64,000 nt of DNA, taken from assembly GCF_963576675.1 (NCBI RefSeq), contig NC_088916.1, positions 76,525,501 through 76,589,500 of the forward strand, given 5' to 3'. The DNA comes from Euphorbia lathyris. Lineage: Eukaryota > Streptophyta > Magnoliopsida > Malpighiales > Euphorbiaceae. The position numbers and the translations under genes were made by a program. The notes under the pieces are model-generated. The model saw nothing but the letters and a program-made list of their open reading frames with translations, did not search any database and was not told the origin of the DNA. How positions within the stretch are numbered: position 1 is the first letter of the stretch; every line of letters starts with the position of its first letter. Positions 1 to 12,370 of this stretch are shown one piece after another.

Positions 1-1650
1 AATATTAATCGAGATTAATCTGATTTGTATTTTTATATTTTCTTATTTATTAATAAATAAATTATTATATAAATACAATTAAAATATGTATTATACTCTC
101 TAAAAATAAAATACAATTACTATAGAAAAACATATTGGTTTGAAATAAAATTGGCTTGAGTAGTTGAAAGTCTCGAATAATAATATTTTTGTTTCGATCG
201 CCATCTAGACATTGTCCAAGCAGTCTAGGAACTGGAGCCTAATTGGAAAAATCTAAATGGGAGGCTAATTGGGAAAAATCTAAATGAATTCTCAATTTCG
301 AACACAAAGTCTTCAAGCGTTCTTGAGCACCGAATTATAATCTTGAATGAAACAATAGAAAATGTATAATTAGTGATAAATAGAAAATGTATAATTAGTG
401 ATAAATAGAAAAACAAAATTGCCCATCAATTTTAAGAATATCTTTACATCAATGGAATAAGATGGACTAAGCAGCAGGCTGCAAGTAAAACAGAAAACAA
501 TTTAGATTGGCACATCAGTAATCATATACAATTTTATATAATTATTATGAGATTATATAAGATATAAATACACCAACAATAATCATGTTAATCATAATTC
601 TTTTAAACAAGTTTTATGTGATTATATAAGATATAAATACACCAACAATAATAATAATAACAATAAACGTGTCAACTAAAGTATCTACGTAAATCTTGTT
701 ATACAAAATGTTTGGTTAGAATTAAAAAACAGTTATTATTAATAGCTATTTTAATAATAAAACACTAAACAACCATAGCTTAATCAAACAACTGAGCGAG
801 AGATCTATGATCTTTCAAAAATTAGGGGGAAATTTTTTTTGTCGAGGATATGCAACTCATTCAACTTGCAGTTAAACACCTGTGTTTGTTTACTTGTTTG
901 CTTTGTCAAATAGCTTTTAATACAGCAACATCAAACATTAAACAGCAAAAAAAGGGCCCTAAAACTTCCAAAAATGAAAGTGACTTTTCCCGCATCTCAA
1001 CTTGCTTAAAACAACGTTTATGTTGCCTCAAATTCCTTAAAAGGACCTTTCCCACAGCACCTCAATTTACTTGAACTGACAATAACGCGTAGAGAGTGAT
1101 GCTGCCACGTGGAAAAAAAGGATTAGTTATGGTAGTTTAAGTAAGTTGAGGGATGCATTTTTTCATATCATGAGAATTAACAGTAGACCATCCGTTCGCG
1201 AGTTTCTTAATGATACTATATTGTCTTCACAAGTCACAGTAGATTATTTTTCAGTTCCATATGCCTCAAAGTAAAATAGTAGCAATCTATGTTCCCCAGA
1301 AACAGAAATCAGAACAGACACAGGCACAGACACCGGAAAAAAATATTGTTAGAAATATAGAAAATGAAAACGTGGAAAAACGTGAAAACAATAAAAGTAT
1401 AGGGGTATATTTGTAATTTACACTCACGCATATATATAAAAGAAAAATCACATGTAAGTTTACTTAATAGGAAAGAAAAAAAAAGTTCTTTATTTTGAAA
1501 GCTTGAAGGACATGATCTATAAAATTAGGGATTTAATATATGTGATTGACACATGATGAATTAATTAAAAGATTTGATCATGTGCCGTCTCTTTCTAGAA
1601 ATGTATTTTATTTTAAGAAACGGGTTTTCAATTTTCTTAAATTACAGTGA
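1..1650. other. AT-rich intergenic DNA, no gene seen
   Basis: I find no convincing exon or known element here. There are small local duplications: a roughly 25-bp unit beginning AATAGAAAATG is repeated in tandem at about 353-410, and a roughly 32-bp unit containing AAGATATAAATACACC occurs at about 551 and again at about 623. The short open frames have no recognisable domain. Confidence 0.5.
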
Positions 1651-1843
1651 GTTTGAGGGCGAGCCTTGGCGCAACAGTAAAACGTTACTGTTGTGGGACC
1701 GAGAGGTCACGGATTCGAGTCTTAGGAGCAGCCTCTTGTCAAAAAAATTGGCAGGAGAAGGCTTGCCCCCACAGTACACCCTTGTGGTGCGACCCCTCGC
1801 TTAGCGGGGATGCATAGTGCACCGGGCCGCCCTTTTTTTTTTT
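1651..1843 (+). mobile_element. Au-type SINE (tRNA-derived)
   Basis: The 5' part, GAGCCTTGGCGCAAC followed by GATTCGAGTC about 45 bp on, looks like the A box and B box of a tRNA-derived pol III promoter. The 3' part, with GCACCGGGCCGCCC and then a run of T residues (1831-1843), matches the ending I know for the Au SINE family of angiosperms. Length (about 190 bp) fits. The flanking target-site duplication is not clear; ACAG occurs on both sides. It lies about 160 bp beyond the TFB4 stop codon, in opposite orientation, so it may fall in or near the TFB4 3' UTR. Family assignment is from memory of the consensus. Confidence 0.82.
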
Positions 1844-2006
1844 ACAGAAACGTGACCTTTAGAGGGAAACAGAAACCGAAATGTTTCCAAAACTCTTCAA
1901 TATCAGATTACCACTACATATGAAGCAAAGTTACCATGTAAGCGGATAATAATACTGATTTAGACGGACATACGTACCTAAAGCAAATGTTTCTACAGCA
2001 GTAAGA

Positions 2007-5000
2007 TTATGTCTCTGTAGCCTTTCTCTTATCATTTGATTCCAAGGAACTTTCTGATTGAGCTTGACCAAATACTGACCTGTGTCATACCCAAAGCCAC
2101 AATGATATATTAGCGAAAATTTCACAGATGTAAATGAACCAAAAAGGTATAGCAAAATTGCATCTTCAGTTTGTTATGTCCTGCAGCAACTTCTACAATG
2201 AAATCAGAAGAGAGCAAAGAGCAATGCATCTTATTTATAATTGGAAAAAAGCATTCCGAGGTCCCGGATCTTTTCGATTTTTATTGAAAAAACCCTCATC
2301 TTTCAATTTGACACATTGAAGCCGTGATCAATTATAATTGAATACTTGAATATCCCCTGGTGACTAGGAAAGCCAGCTCTGAACGTAAAATTCGGTTAAC
2401 AGAGCGTCATTCATTTCATCTCCATTCAAAATTTGCATTTTTAACAGTTCAAAACAACTGCATTTCTAACAGTTCAAAAGTAGGTTCTGTTTATGTCTGA
2501 TGTAGCTATAGAGAAATTGTAATAACTTATTTCGAACTGCAAAAGATACAATTTCAAACACGATGAAATGATTGAAGCTATTTTAACTAAATTAGATGTC
2601 CACAACTAAATGATTTGGCAAGCTAGGGCTTAATGTGTGCGATTATAATTGATCAAGGGCACCATGTGTCAAATTGAAAAATCTGGGTCTCAATCAATAA
2701 AAACTGAAAATCAGGAGCTTAAAGATGTTCTTTTTCCTTTATAATTTAACACCAGGAAACTCCCATGCATGCTGCAACCATGTTAGTTTGATATCAAATA
2801 TAATGGTCAGGAACAGGAAGTATTTATGAGCAAAAAGAGCCTCTTAACCTTTATGAACATAGTACCATGCAGCCAGCCCAAAACACACAAAGGACATAAA
2901 TCGGATAAATTACACGCATGGCCCCTAAAACTTACAGTTACTTTCACTATGGTTCTTGAACTTTAAAATCGAACATTATGTGGCCCCTCAACTTTGCACT
3001 TTACTAACATAATGGCCCTTTTTACCATTGACCAGTTCAAAATGACGGATGAATTTCAAAATAAAAAAAAAAAATCTAAGAATTAAAGTTGTTTAGAACT
3101 ATATTTCAATTGGAACCATCATTTTAGATTTTCTAAATCACATTTTTTGGATATTTATCTCTCTAAACAACCATTTTCTCTCTCCTAACCAAACAATAAC
3201 TAAATGACCACAAAAAAAAAATCAAGAATTAAAGTTGCTCAGAATATCAGTTTCATCAGTTCTATAATGGAGAGTTGCCTGCTATTGGAGTGATCATCTT
3301 GATCAACGTTAAAAATGATCATTATGTTAGTAAAGTGTGAAGTTCAGGGGGCATAGTGAAAGTAAGGACAAACTTCAAGGGCCATGGGTGCAATTTAACC
3401 CATATAAATGGTACAAAACAGATTTTCAATATACCACAAAGAAAACAAAACGTAAAAACCCAATGACCACCAAGAGCAATGCCAAAATTCAAATGATACT
3501 TATGTTGCAGTAAGAGCGTCTTTATCCTGATCAAATTTTTGCCACATTAGTAACATGTAATAATGTAAGCATGGTATGGGTCTTGTAGGTATGGGTCTGT
3601 CTAGGTATGGGCTGTAGCTATCTAGGTAGTATCCTTAATGTGTATATATATGTGTATTCTCCTTGAATGAAATATATTCATATAGTTTTAGTCTATATGG
3701 TAATGGTATCCCATGTGTTTCCAGTGTATTCACATGGTTTGTAACATAACAGATGATTGAATAAGAACATGAAAATAAGTTGCAATGTCTTTGTTATTTC
3801 AAAAAAAAATTCATCGAAATTGACTAAAGGAAGAACTACTCACCCACAGGTTGAACACTTCTTGTGATGCTTACAGAATATAGACAGACATACAGAACAT
3901 ATGTAGCCCGTGTCAATGGTTGTTTTATGACAGAAACACCTGTACAATCCAAAGTAAGAAATTATTGTGAGATTTTGAATTAGTTAAAGAAAAATCTGCC
4001 GTCAGCAAATGCACACTTGTAAAATGATTGTACCAGAATGGTTAACCATGAACCATGAAGGATGGTAAATTAAGAGAATACAATTATACATGTTTCAGGT
4101 TTATGTTTGAGTGATTAACAAGCCATGATCCAAAAATATTGGACCATAAATTTTTCGTCCAAAGACCCCGTTTTGAAGGGAATTTTCTATCCCAGTGCAT
4201 GAAAGCACTTGCACACTTGCTACCTAAAGTATTCAATAAGAAAGTACTAGACTGTACCACCTGGGACCAGCGCCTTTTCTGACCCGCAGTTTTTTTGGTC
4301 AGGATGGCCTAATCAACCTCGGTATATCCCTGTTCCCAGTGGGACTCTCCATGTACGGTCCCGTCCCGAGGCTCATCGGGCTGATTTCTCCAGGGGTACC
4401 ATTGGTGCCCAAGGCTGTGTTTTTGACCCGTGATTTTTTTTTGCTCTGGATGGCGTAGCTGAGGTGAATCGGGATCTGTATACAAGATTGGATACGAAAG
4501 AAGGGGAAAGAGACATATATAGAATTGCTCGGATGAGAGATAGGAAGACGCGAGATCTCGGAAAAGTTAAACGTGTGAAAGGTGTGGACCAGAAAGTCCT
4601 AGTTGGAGATAAGGATATCAAGGAACGATGGAGGTCCTATTTTGATGACTTATTTAATGGAGATCGCAGACAAGATGTTGGAGATATAAGTATCCATCAT
4701 GATATGATAAATCATGAATGCCTGCAGAGAATTCAAAAGGGTGAAGTCAAAATGGCATTAAGTAAGATGAAGTTGAAGAAAGCAGTAGGACCTGATGGCA
4801 TCCCTATTGAGATTTGGAGATGTTTGGGAGAAAGAGGAATCGAATGGTTGACGACGTTCTTCAACAAAATTTGGAGAAACAATAAGATGCCATCAGAATG
4901 GAGGAAAAGTATCTTAATCCCTTTGTATAAGAACAAAGGCGATGTCCAAGATTGTGCCAACTATCGGGGAATCAAATTAATGAGTCACACTATGAAACTT

Positions 5001-8000
5001 TGGGAGCGAGTGATCGAACAAAGGCTAAGGAGGACGGTGAAGATCTCAGAAAACCAGTTTGGCTTTATGCCGGGAAGATCAACTATGGAAGCCATCCATC
5101 TAATGAGACAATTAATGGAGCACTATCGAAATAAGAAGAAAGACTTGCATATGGTTTTCATTGACTTGGAGAAAGCATATGATAAGGTACCAAGGGAAGT
5201 ACTTTGGTGGGCCTTGATAAGGAAAGGCATTTCGCGGAAATATATTGACATCATAAAGGACATGTATGAGGGAGCATGCACGAGTGTACGTACTAGTGTT
5301 GGGAAGACTGAAGAGTTTCCTATTACGATTGGAGTGCATCAAGGTTCCGCACTAAGCCCATTTCTTTTTGCCATCGTTATGGATGAACTAACAAGTTCAC
5401 TTCAAGATGGTATACCATGGTGCATGCTGTTTGCAGATGATATTGTGTTGGTTGATGAGACGGAAGAAGGAGTGGAGAGGAAGTTGGAACTATGGAGACA
5501 AACTCTAGAATCTAGAGGCATTAAGTTGAGCCGAAGTAAGACAGAATATTTGGAGTGTAAGTTTAGCGGCCATAGGAGTAGGGAGGCAGGGACAATCACC
5601 CTAGATGGGAGAGTTGTTCAGACCTCGGATTGCTTCCGGTATTTAAGATCTATTATCCAAACGGATGGAGAAGTAGATAGAGATGTTGCTCATAGGATTA
5701 AAGCTGGTTGGTCGAAGTGGAAGAGTGCTACGGGTTTCCTTTGTGACCCCGGCATGCCTAATAGATTGAAGGGAAAATTCTACCGAACGGCAATTAGACC
5801 AACATTGTTATATGGTACGGAGTGTTGGGCAGTGAAACACTGCCACATCCATAAGATGTCGGTGACGGAGATGCGTATGTTGAGATGGATGTGTGGTCAT
5901 ACGAGAAAGGATCGGGTGAGTAATGAAATAATTAGGACAAAAGTAGGGGTCACATCTATTGAGAATAAAATGAGAGAAAACCGACTAAGGTGGTTTGGCC
6001 ATGTGAGACGTAGAGCGCTTGATGCGCCGGTTAGGAGAACCGAAGAGTGGCAAAGGGATGTAGTGGTGAGGGGTAGGGGAAGACCTAAGCAAACTTGGAG
6101 GAGGGTGATCGAGAGTGATATGAGTTTACTGGGAATTGAGGAAAATATGGTAGTGGATAGGACGGAGTGGAGGGAGCGAATTTGTGTCACTGACACGACT
6201 TGATTTCACGGTTTTATATGATGGTTCATGTTAGCCGACCCCGAATCATTTTGGGACTAAGGCTTTGTTGTTGTTGTTGTATGGCGTAGCTAAGGTCCGG
6301 GATATACTCAACTCAGGCATACAATCCAACCGGCTAAGATATCTTGTTCCACGAAAATACAGGGAACTATGAAAGAAGAAAATTAGCGCAGATATAGGAG
6401 CTAGTATTATGGCGACTACAGGTGAGCCATGGCGCATTCCCTCAAACACATAATATCTAAGTTAACCAGAAAAAAAGAACTACGATTTCCAGTAATTCCA
6501 ATGTATGCTCATGAGTATATTATGATTAAGCATGGGTTTATCAAAAATGGGCAGCTAAATCAGATACAGGAAATTACCCATTTAATGAGGCATAATTACA
6601 AGTTAAGATTGTAGCTTACGATGCACGAAAATCCACACCCGCAGGCCTAGGAAGCTGTAAGAATCTACGGGAGTGCAAGTCAGTCGCAAACACAGTCTGC
6701 ATACAACAAGAATAGTAGATTAGTATGAATATGTCATGTAAGGGAAAAGAAAACTATTAAATATCTAAATAAATTAATGTAACATATTAATAGTATATCC
6801 ACAAGAATGAAGATATTAACACTAGAAATAACAATGTATTACATATTTTGATATCAGACCCTAAGGTATATTCGTATGAGAGATCGTCTTGCTTCAGATA
6901 TAAAACTTACCACCAAATACTGAAATAGCCCATCCAAATGTTGAGGCTTAACATATACACCACCACTTATGTAAGATGCCTGTTAGAGATGCAACGCAGG
7001 AAATCACAAAAGAACAAAGGCGCCATAGCTTTTGCAACCAAAAACAAGAAAAGAGATCCTATAGAACAAGAGGCTACCTGCTGCAGGAAGGCTGAATTAT
7101 GAGAACCAACATAACAGGAGTCTATAGGCACCTGCAATAGAGTCAAGTCAAGATATATAACATTACAGTCTATCATTACGATTATTATCAAGATATCAGA
7201 AACTCTCTAACAAAAAAAAAGAATATGAATTAGATAAGCAAGGAAGGTCTATGAAGTCCTTCGACAATTGATTGTGTCCTTTCTCTAGTCAAATAAGAAC
7301 TTTTTGGAAGTTTACAAATTAAATATACCAGTTTGCATAAGCAAAAGCGTTTTCCTTATGGCATGAAAAAATACTACATTTAAACAAGCAATGAAGTTCT
7401 ACTAACTGGCTACTTTTACTGGTTGGGTATCAGTCAAAATTAAACTGAAAATAGAAGCACCTTACAATGAAAATTATATTCTATTAGAGTAATAAAAACA
7501 CAAGAAAAAAAATAACTGAATGCATTATAGTACCATAGAACGTTGAGCAGAGAATATTGAGTTCATTACTGCAACATATCTGGAAAGTCAAACCCCACCA
7601 TCACCAGAAAACGGATATAGTCAAAGCTTGAGAGGGAAAATATACAAAGAAAAATAATCATAAACATACTGTTCAGGTCCATCTGGAGATCCCTGCAAAC
7701 ACAGAATCTGCTCTTGTATGTCAGTAATGCAGTAAGAAACACAATCCATCATAATCTAGTAAGTCCCTATACTGACTTGTCAAATAAAAAATATTGCAGA
7801 CATATCATTATACTTTGAAACTATGCAACATCTCAACTGACCTCAACTGATTAAGTGTAAAATTAAATTTCTTTAATCTGGACAACATGAAACAACGGCA
7901 GAATATCCATTGGTAATTTTACATGGAAACATAAGGATGGTTAAGCTAGAATGATTTGGGAAAAAAAAACATCCTTCCGTGCACAAATGAAGTTTAGCAT

Positions 8001-9121
8001 CAGCGATTTTTCACCTTATCATATTGATATCTGCTTCTATTACTAACATGCTATGTGTAAAATTCAACTGTATAACAAGTACTCAAGTGCCACAAAATTA
8101 CACCTAAAATATTAATGAAGTGCTCGATTGATAGAATTTCAACCTCAAAATTTACACAGAGAAATAGTTAAGTAAATATTCAACACTCACCCGGGGCTGA
8201 GGATTAAGCACTCCTGATCGGAAAACCCGTTGTATATCTATTTTTTGGTCAAAAGAAACATTGCATAAGAAGGTTATAGTTCTTTATGATCAAATCACCT
8301 AGTGCTGAATCAGCTCCACATGCAAGATGCAACACAAGAACATACTATTCAATGACACATGGTAACCTTTCTACCCTTCAAGAACACCCATTGTCAACAA
8401 ATGTCTGAACATCCAAGCATCCAAAACACAAAAGAACCTCCAATGAACCAATAATACCATGTCAGAAGAACCATAAACAAACAAGTAACCTTGAAGGATA
8501 CAACAAAGTGCCATAGACAATGACCCAGAGAGCAATGAAGAAGCAATCTTTCCTGGAGACTCCTCTTTCCCCAGTTTTTCATCTTTGATCATAAACTCCT
8601 CCAATTTTTGCAACAAATTGGAGTATAAAGCAGGCATTCTCCCATCATCCGAGCTCTGGTTATCAGCCCAAGAAGAATCGTAAACATAGTCACAAGAATT
8701 ATACCCAGTAGCAATCACCACCACATGGTTCAGCTGATTAAGCAGCAAAATCGAATTAAAAAATGCAAGCGCCTGCAATACAGAGAAATAAAGGAAATCA
8801 ATCATCGCCTCCCCCAAAAGGTGCTAGAAAATATATACCAATTTCCACTTATTAATGTATAAACAAGTAAACAGAGAATTAGGGATTCTGTAGTAAGAAA
8901 AAAGTATTTACATGAGAAATAAACTGAGAAAATGGGAGAGAAGAAGTGGACCAGAAGAATGGATTGGTATCTAACAACACCATCACAAGGCTAACATCAT
9001 CTGCAATTCAACAACAAAGCAATGAAACAGATTGTTGAGCGCACATAGCTGGATATAATATGCATATTACAGAGAAAAATAGGGATTCACCAGAGTAGAG
9101 TTTCGAAGGATTTGAAGCCAT
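2007..9121 (-). CDS. TFB4: General transcription and DNA repair factor IIH subunit TFB4
   Basis: Eleven exons on the minus strand: 9091-9121, 8912-9000, 8502-8772, 8191-8237, 7670-7707, 7534-7579, 7078-7131, 6914-6979, 6620-6696, 3844-3939, 2007-2079. All introns are GT-AG and all phases close, giving 888 nt and 295 residues, near the length I recall for Arabidopsis TFB4 (about 300). The vWA-like domain starts at about residue 13 ([12 protein letters not shown]) and includes [13 protein letters not shown] and [18 protein letters not shown]. The C-terminal zinc-binding region is in exon 10, with Cys241, 243, 254, 257, 262, 268 and 271. Known role: core TFIIH subunit in nuclear pol II initiation and nucleotide excision repair, paired with the p44 subunit. 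Introns 9 (2.7 kb) and 10 (1.8 kb) are swollen by a LINE, a MITE and a solo LTR. No coding defect is seen. Exon 3 also reads open past its donor, so the true donor was chosen by joining to exon 4. Confidence 0.95.
2904..3401. mobile_element. Foldback MITE, probable Mutator-like, in TFB4 intron 10
   Basis: The two ends are inverted copies over about 100 bp: the left arm reads TAAATTACACGCATGGCCC and the right arm, reverse-complemented, TAAATTGCACCCATGGCCC. Both arms include CACTTTACTAACATAAT or its complement. Flanks ACATAAATC (2895-2903) and ATATAAATG (3402-3410) look like a decayed 9-bp target-site duplication, which points to the Mutator superfamily. No coding capacity. It belongs to the same family as the element at 15598-16208. 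Confidence 0.75.
3556..3746. mobile_element. Short solo LTR (191 bp) in TFB4 intron 10
   Basis: The segment starts TGTAATAATG, ends TTTGTAACA (TG...CA) and is flanked on both sides by TAACA (3551-3555 and 3747-3751), the 5-bp duplication expected for an LTR insertion. It contains a TATATATA-type core and no coding region. The size suits a small Copia or TRIM-like LTR. The duplication is AT-rich and could be chance, so confidence is moderate. Confidence 0.55.
4466..6203 (+). pseudogene. RTE LINE reverse transcriptase (5'-truncated, frame open)
   Basis: About 579 codons without a stop. The RT palm motifs are clear: [15 protein letters not shown], then [61 protein letters not shown] and the catalytic [10 protein letters not shown]. 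The C-terminal part ([20 protein letters not shown]) is the usual tail of plant RTE/BovB-like elements. There is no native start: the first possible start is a GTG formed across the insertion junction, so this is a fragment of the full endonuclease-RT protein. It would encode the enzyme that primes reverse transcription at nicked target DNA, but without the endonuclease and a 5' promoter it is presumably inactive. Confidence 0.9.
4466..6280 (+). mobile_element. 5'-truncated RTE-clade LINE in TFB4 intron 9
   Basis: The element is bounded by a 16-bp target-site duplication with one mismatch: ATGGCGTAGCTGAGGT at 4450-4465 and ATGGCGTAGCTAAGGT at 6281-6296. The 3' end is a (TTG)n tail (6265-6279), typical of plant RTE LINEs. 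The 5' end is truncated: the endonuclease half of the ORF is missing. It is antisense to TFB4, inside the 2.7-kb intron between exons 9 and 10. One long open frame without stops suggests a fairly recent insertion. Confidence 0.93.
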
Positions 9122-9472
9122 GAGAGGTATCCTTTTCTTTGCTTAAATCTGGAAAGAAATTAAACGAGAATTCACTTCAAGTTGCTGCCCAACCTCAAGA
9201 GCTCCACTTGACGACAGGGATACTTTTGAATTTATAATTTCTTGCTCTGGTTTTTGTTATTTATACTAGTCCAGTGGACTGATTACTGCACCAATTGGGA
9301 AGCTGCGAATTGCCTCAGTCGACGGTGAGGAGCAGCGGCAGCCGTGACCAACCCACCGGTGGAGGCTGGATCCTAGGAGCTGCGATGAAACGACAGTTTA
9401 GGATTTGGGATTTCTGAAAAATGAAATCGAGAGGAACGAAGATTGGAACGAAAATCAACTTTTTATATATAT
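9122..9472. other. TFB4 upstream region (5' UTR and promoter)
   Basis: This stretch precedes the TFB4 ATG on the minus strand and should hold its 5' UTR and core promoter. No TATA box or other element can be placed with confidence. The stretch at about 9300-9370 is richer in G+C than its surroundings. Confidence 0.4.
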
Positions 9473-9849
9473 GCCCTAATACACAAATAACCCCGAACTT
9501 GTCCAAATGCTGTAACTGCCCTCCGAACTTTCAATTGTAACAACTTACCCATCAAACTTATCCAATTGTAAAACATAACCCTCAAACTTGTTCAATTGTA
9601 AAACATAACCTCAAATTGCTGACATGGACGGTAATGAAGAAACACGTGAAATACAAAAACTGCAACGCTCGTGGAGTGTGATAATCAGATCTTTAGCGTG
9701 AAACGTTTTTACGGTTGCTTCAAGTACGGGATAAAAAAAATTTCCAATTTGGGGTTATGTTTTACAATAAGGGATGAGTTGTTATAATTGAAAGTTTGAG
9801 GGGCAGTTGCAACATTTGAACAAGTTCAGGGGTTATACGTGTATTAGGC
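9473..9849. mobile_element. Foldback MITE upstream of TFB4
   Basis: Inverted arms: the left end CCTAATACACAAATAACCCC and the right end, reverse-complemented, CCTAATACACGTATAACCCC, continue into matching stretches (CTGTAACTGCCCTCC versus TTGCAACTGCCCCTC). No coding capacity. The flanks are AT-rich and give only a poor 9-bp duplication, so the superfamily is uncertain. It sits 12 bp from the next MITE. Confidence 0.65.
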
Positions 9850-9861
9850 GTATATATTTTT

Positions 9862-10776
9862 GGTAAAAAGCATCCTGAGGTCCCTGATCTTTCATTGTTT
9901 GGTGTATTAAGCCCTCGATCTTTTATTTAGACACATTAAGCCTCTGATCTTTCATCATTTGGTGCATTAAGCCCTCGATCTTTCATTTAGACACATTGAG
10001 CCCTTGATCTTTCATATATGTGTGTATTAGGCCATTCCGTAAATCAATTAATATATAGGTTTATTAAGGGCATGTTTGGTTAGGTTTATATAACTGCAGC
10101 GTTTCACATTTTCTCTGGACAATGCAACATTTTGGAGCTTTTCACGAAAAGCTCTTTTCATGAACAGTTGTTTGTAGTTACTTGTTATTGATAAAATTAC
10201 CCTTCTTATTTCAACAAAATGTGCTTCAATTTTAACATTATTTTTATTTTTAGAACATAATTATCGAAGAACAAGGTTTTATTTTTTATTTAAATTATTT
10301 TTATTAATTTGTATAATATATTTTTTATTTTAGAATTTGTTATTTTTAGAACATCATTTGTTGTCACACCAAACATGCCCTTAATAAACCTATATATTAA
10401 TTGATGGGTTAATTATATATAACTACCATGTGGTTTGGCCGATTTGTGATGTGGTACCTGTGGTATTTTTTTTTTGCAAACACAACCTTATGGTTGCAAA
10501 ATTTTACATGTTTTTTTTTACTTTGCCAAATTTGGCCGATAACGACTTCGAAATGAAAATTTTCGATAATTATTTGTAATTAACCCTTAATTGATTTATG
10601 GAAGGACCTAATACACCCATGTATGAAAGATCAAGGGCTGAATGTGTCTAAATGAAAGATCGAGGGCTTAATACACCAAATGGTGAAAGATCAGGGGCTC
10701 AATGTGTCTAAATAAAAGATCGAGGACTTAATACACCAAACAATGAAAGATCAGGAGCCTCAGGATGCTTTTTGCC
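9862..10776. mobile_element. Mutator-like foldback element with repeat-containing arms
   Basis: Terminal ends GGTAAAAAGCATCCTGAGG and (reverse-complemented) GGCAAAAAGCATCCTGAGG are flanked by a perfect 9-bp duplication TATATTTTT (9853-9861 and 10777-10785). Each arm holds a 60-bp tandem unit beginning TGATCTTTCA (9885, 9945, 10005), mirrored on the right. The centre (10069-10382) is bounded by GGGCATGTTTGGT and its inverse and may be a separate MITE. The right arm is interrupted by a second MITE at 10406-10586. No transposase is present, so it is non-autonomous. Confidence 0.85.
10406..10586. mobile_element. 181-bp MITE nested in the foldback element
   Basis: It starts GGGTTAATTA, ends TAATTAACCC and is flanked by a perfect 9-bp duplication TTAATTGAT (10397-10405 and 10587-10595). 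Taking it out restores continuity of the host element's right arm with its left arm, so this insertion is the younger one. The 9-bp duplication suggests a Mutator-like mover. Confidence 0.85.
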
Positions 10777-12022
10777 TATATTTTTCTGTTTTGATTTAAG
10801 GAAAATAAATTCGTTTTTATTCTCTGTTCCCTTGCTGCCCCCACACACACTCTTCTTCTTTAACTGGACCTGTTCACGGCCCAGTACCCACCCGGGCCCG
10901 TGTCTCCTGCACCGAATTTGGACATAAAATTTTGTCATTAGACCCGATTCGATTCAGGTCCGTTAAAACTTATTTATATTTTAAATAGGTTTGGGATTTA
11001 TAAAAATAGCACCGGCCGGTGTAGCCCAACCTTGTTTTTATTAGTTAATGAATTTATATATTTAATATATTAATATTTATTTTTAAATATAAATTTTATT
11101 TTTAAAATTAAAAATCTATTATCTACCTATCTATTATATCTATCAAAGCTGGAAACAAAAATGACACATGACAAATTATTGAAGCTTCTAAACTTAAGTG
11201 TCAATTTAATAAAATTTTAGATTTTCTAAAAATAAATTTTTCATGTATCCAGCTCATTTTCTTTAACATTGTTATACTAAAATTTCAGGTATCTTTTCAA
11301 TTGCTTTAGAATCCATCTTTCACACGATCTCTATCCATCTTCCTCTTTTCTCTATCCTTCCTTCTAACCGTATCACCTACCAACTCCTTCTCACTTTACC
11401 CTCTTTCACGCGACCCTATTTTTTTCAAATTTTAACCTACTACGACCTCTCTCACATCCATTAAACCATCAACCCTCCTCCCTCAAAATCAATCACATCA
11501 CCCATTCTTTGACGATGGATAAAGAAAAAGAAAGAATGGCAAGTAAAGAACAAAGTGCAGACGAACTGGTATCTCTCGCTCTATCTCTCTCCGCTATTCA
11601 TATTTGTTATTCTTCCCTGAATGTCTTAAAATTATAAAGCATTTGTTTATCCATGGCTTTGCAGTTTGCACACTTGGCAGCAACTGTTGCGAATATTTGC
11701 TTATGTTCATCATCACACATTATAATATGTATATTATTGGAAAACAAATATCCTAATGTCACTATACATTCTATACATTCTATTCTATATGTCTGATGTG
11801 TCTCTGTGACAATGCTAACTACATCTTCTATTTTTTTTTTCAAATAGAGAAGCAGGTGAGGGGTGTCGTTAACGACACAAACGCAGAGCTCGGTAAATTT
11901 GCATGTTTGGCTCAAGACATTAACAAACCAAGTTCGGTTCGAACGCATGTTCGGCTCAATACATTAACAACACGAGTTCGGTTTGAACGCATGCTGAATG
12001 AGTTGTTCTCCTTCTGTCCTAA
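10777..12022. other. Intergenic DNA, no gene seen
   Basis: Mixed AT-rich sequence with pyrimidine-rich stretches around 11330-11600. No conserved domain or splice-consistent coding series was recognised on either strand. Confidence 0.5.
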
Positions 12023-12370
12023 AAGCATCTCTGATGGTTTATACTCACGACCACTCAATATGCATGTCACATCATCAATTTAATAAATATCATTTTATTA
12101 AACTATCTAACTCCAATGGTTAAACTCTATAACCACTCAATTATAATTGATCCACCAATCATAAAAGATCCACCAATTAATTAAACCAATCATATTATTT
12201 TAAAAATAAAAAAAATATATATATAGAAATTATCAAAAGCTCAATAAATATTGAGTGGTTGATAAAAGCTCAATATATTAAACTCACTCCAATAGGAGAG
12301 AATTTATTAAAGGAGTATAATGAGTGGTTCATTATACTCCATTGAAGATTATACTCCATTGAAGATGCTC
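12023..12370. mobile_element. MITE with TAA duplication (Harbinger-like)
   Basis: The left end AAGCATCTCTGATGG and the right end, reverse-complemented, GAGCATCTTCAATGG are inverted repeats of a type common in eudicots. TAA flanks both sides (12020-12022, 12371-12373), the 3-bp target of PIF/Harbinger elements. Internal copies of CCACTCA and GAGTGG also pair. The right end carries a short direct duplication around ATTATACTCCATTGAAGAT. Confidence 0.7.

Noticed and set aside
1661..1730. A tRNA gene
   Set aside because: A and B box-like motifs are present, but the sequence does not close a cloverleaf and continues into a SINE body with a poly-T end.
8371..8817. A single 148-residue ORF as the gene product
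   Set aside because: It is TFB4 exon 3 read through into both flanking introns; the spliced model joins perfectly to the neighbouring exons.
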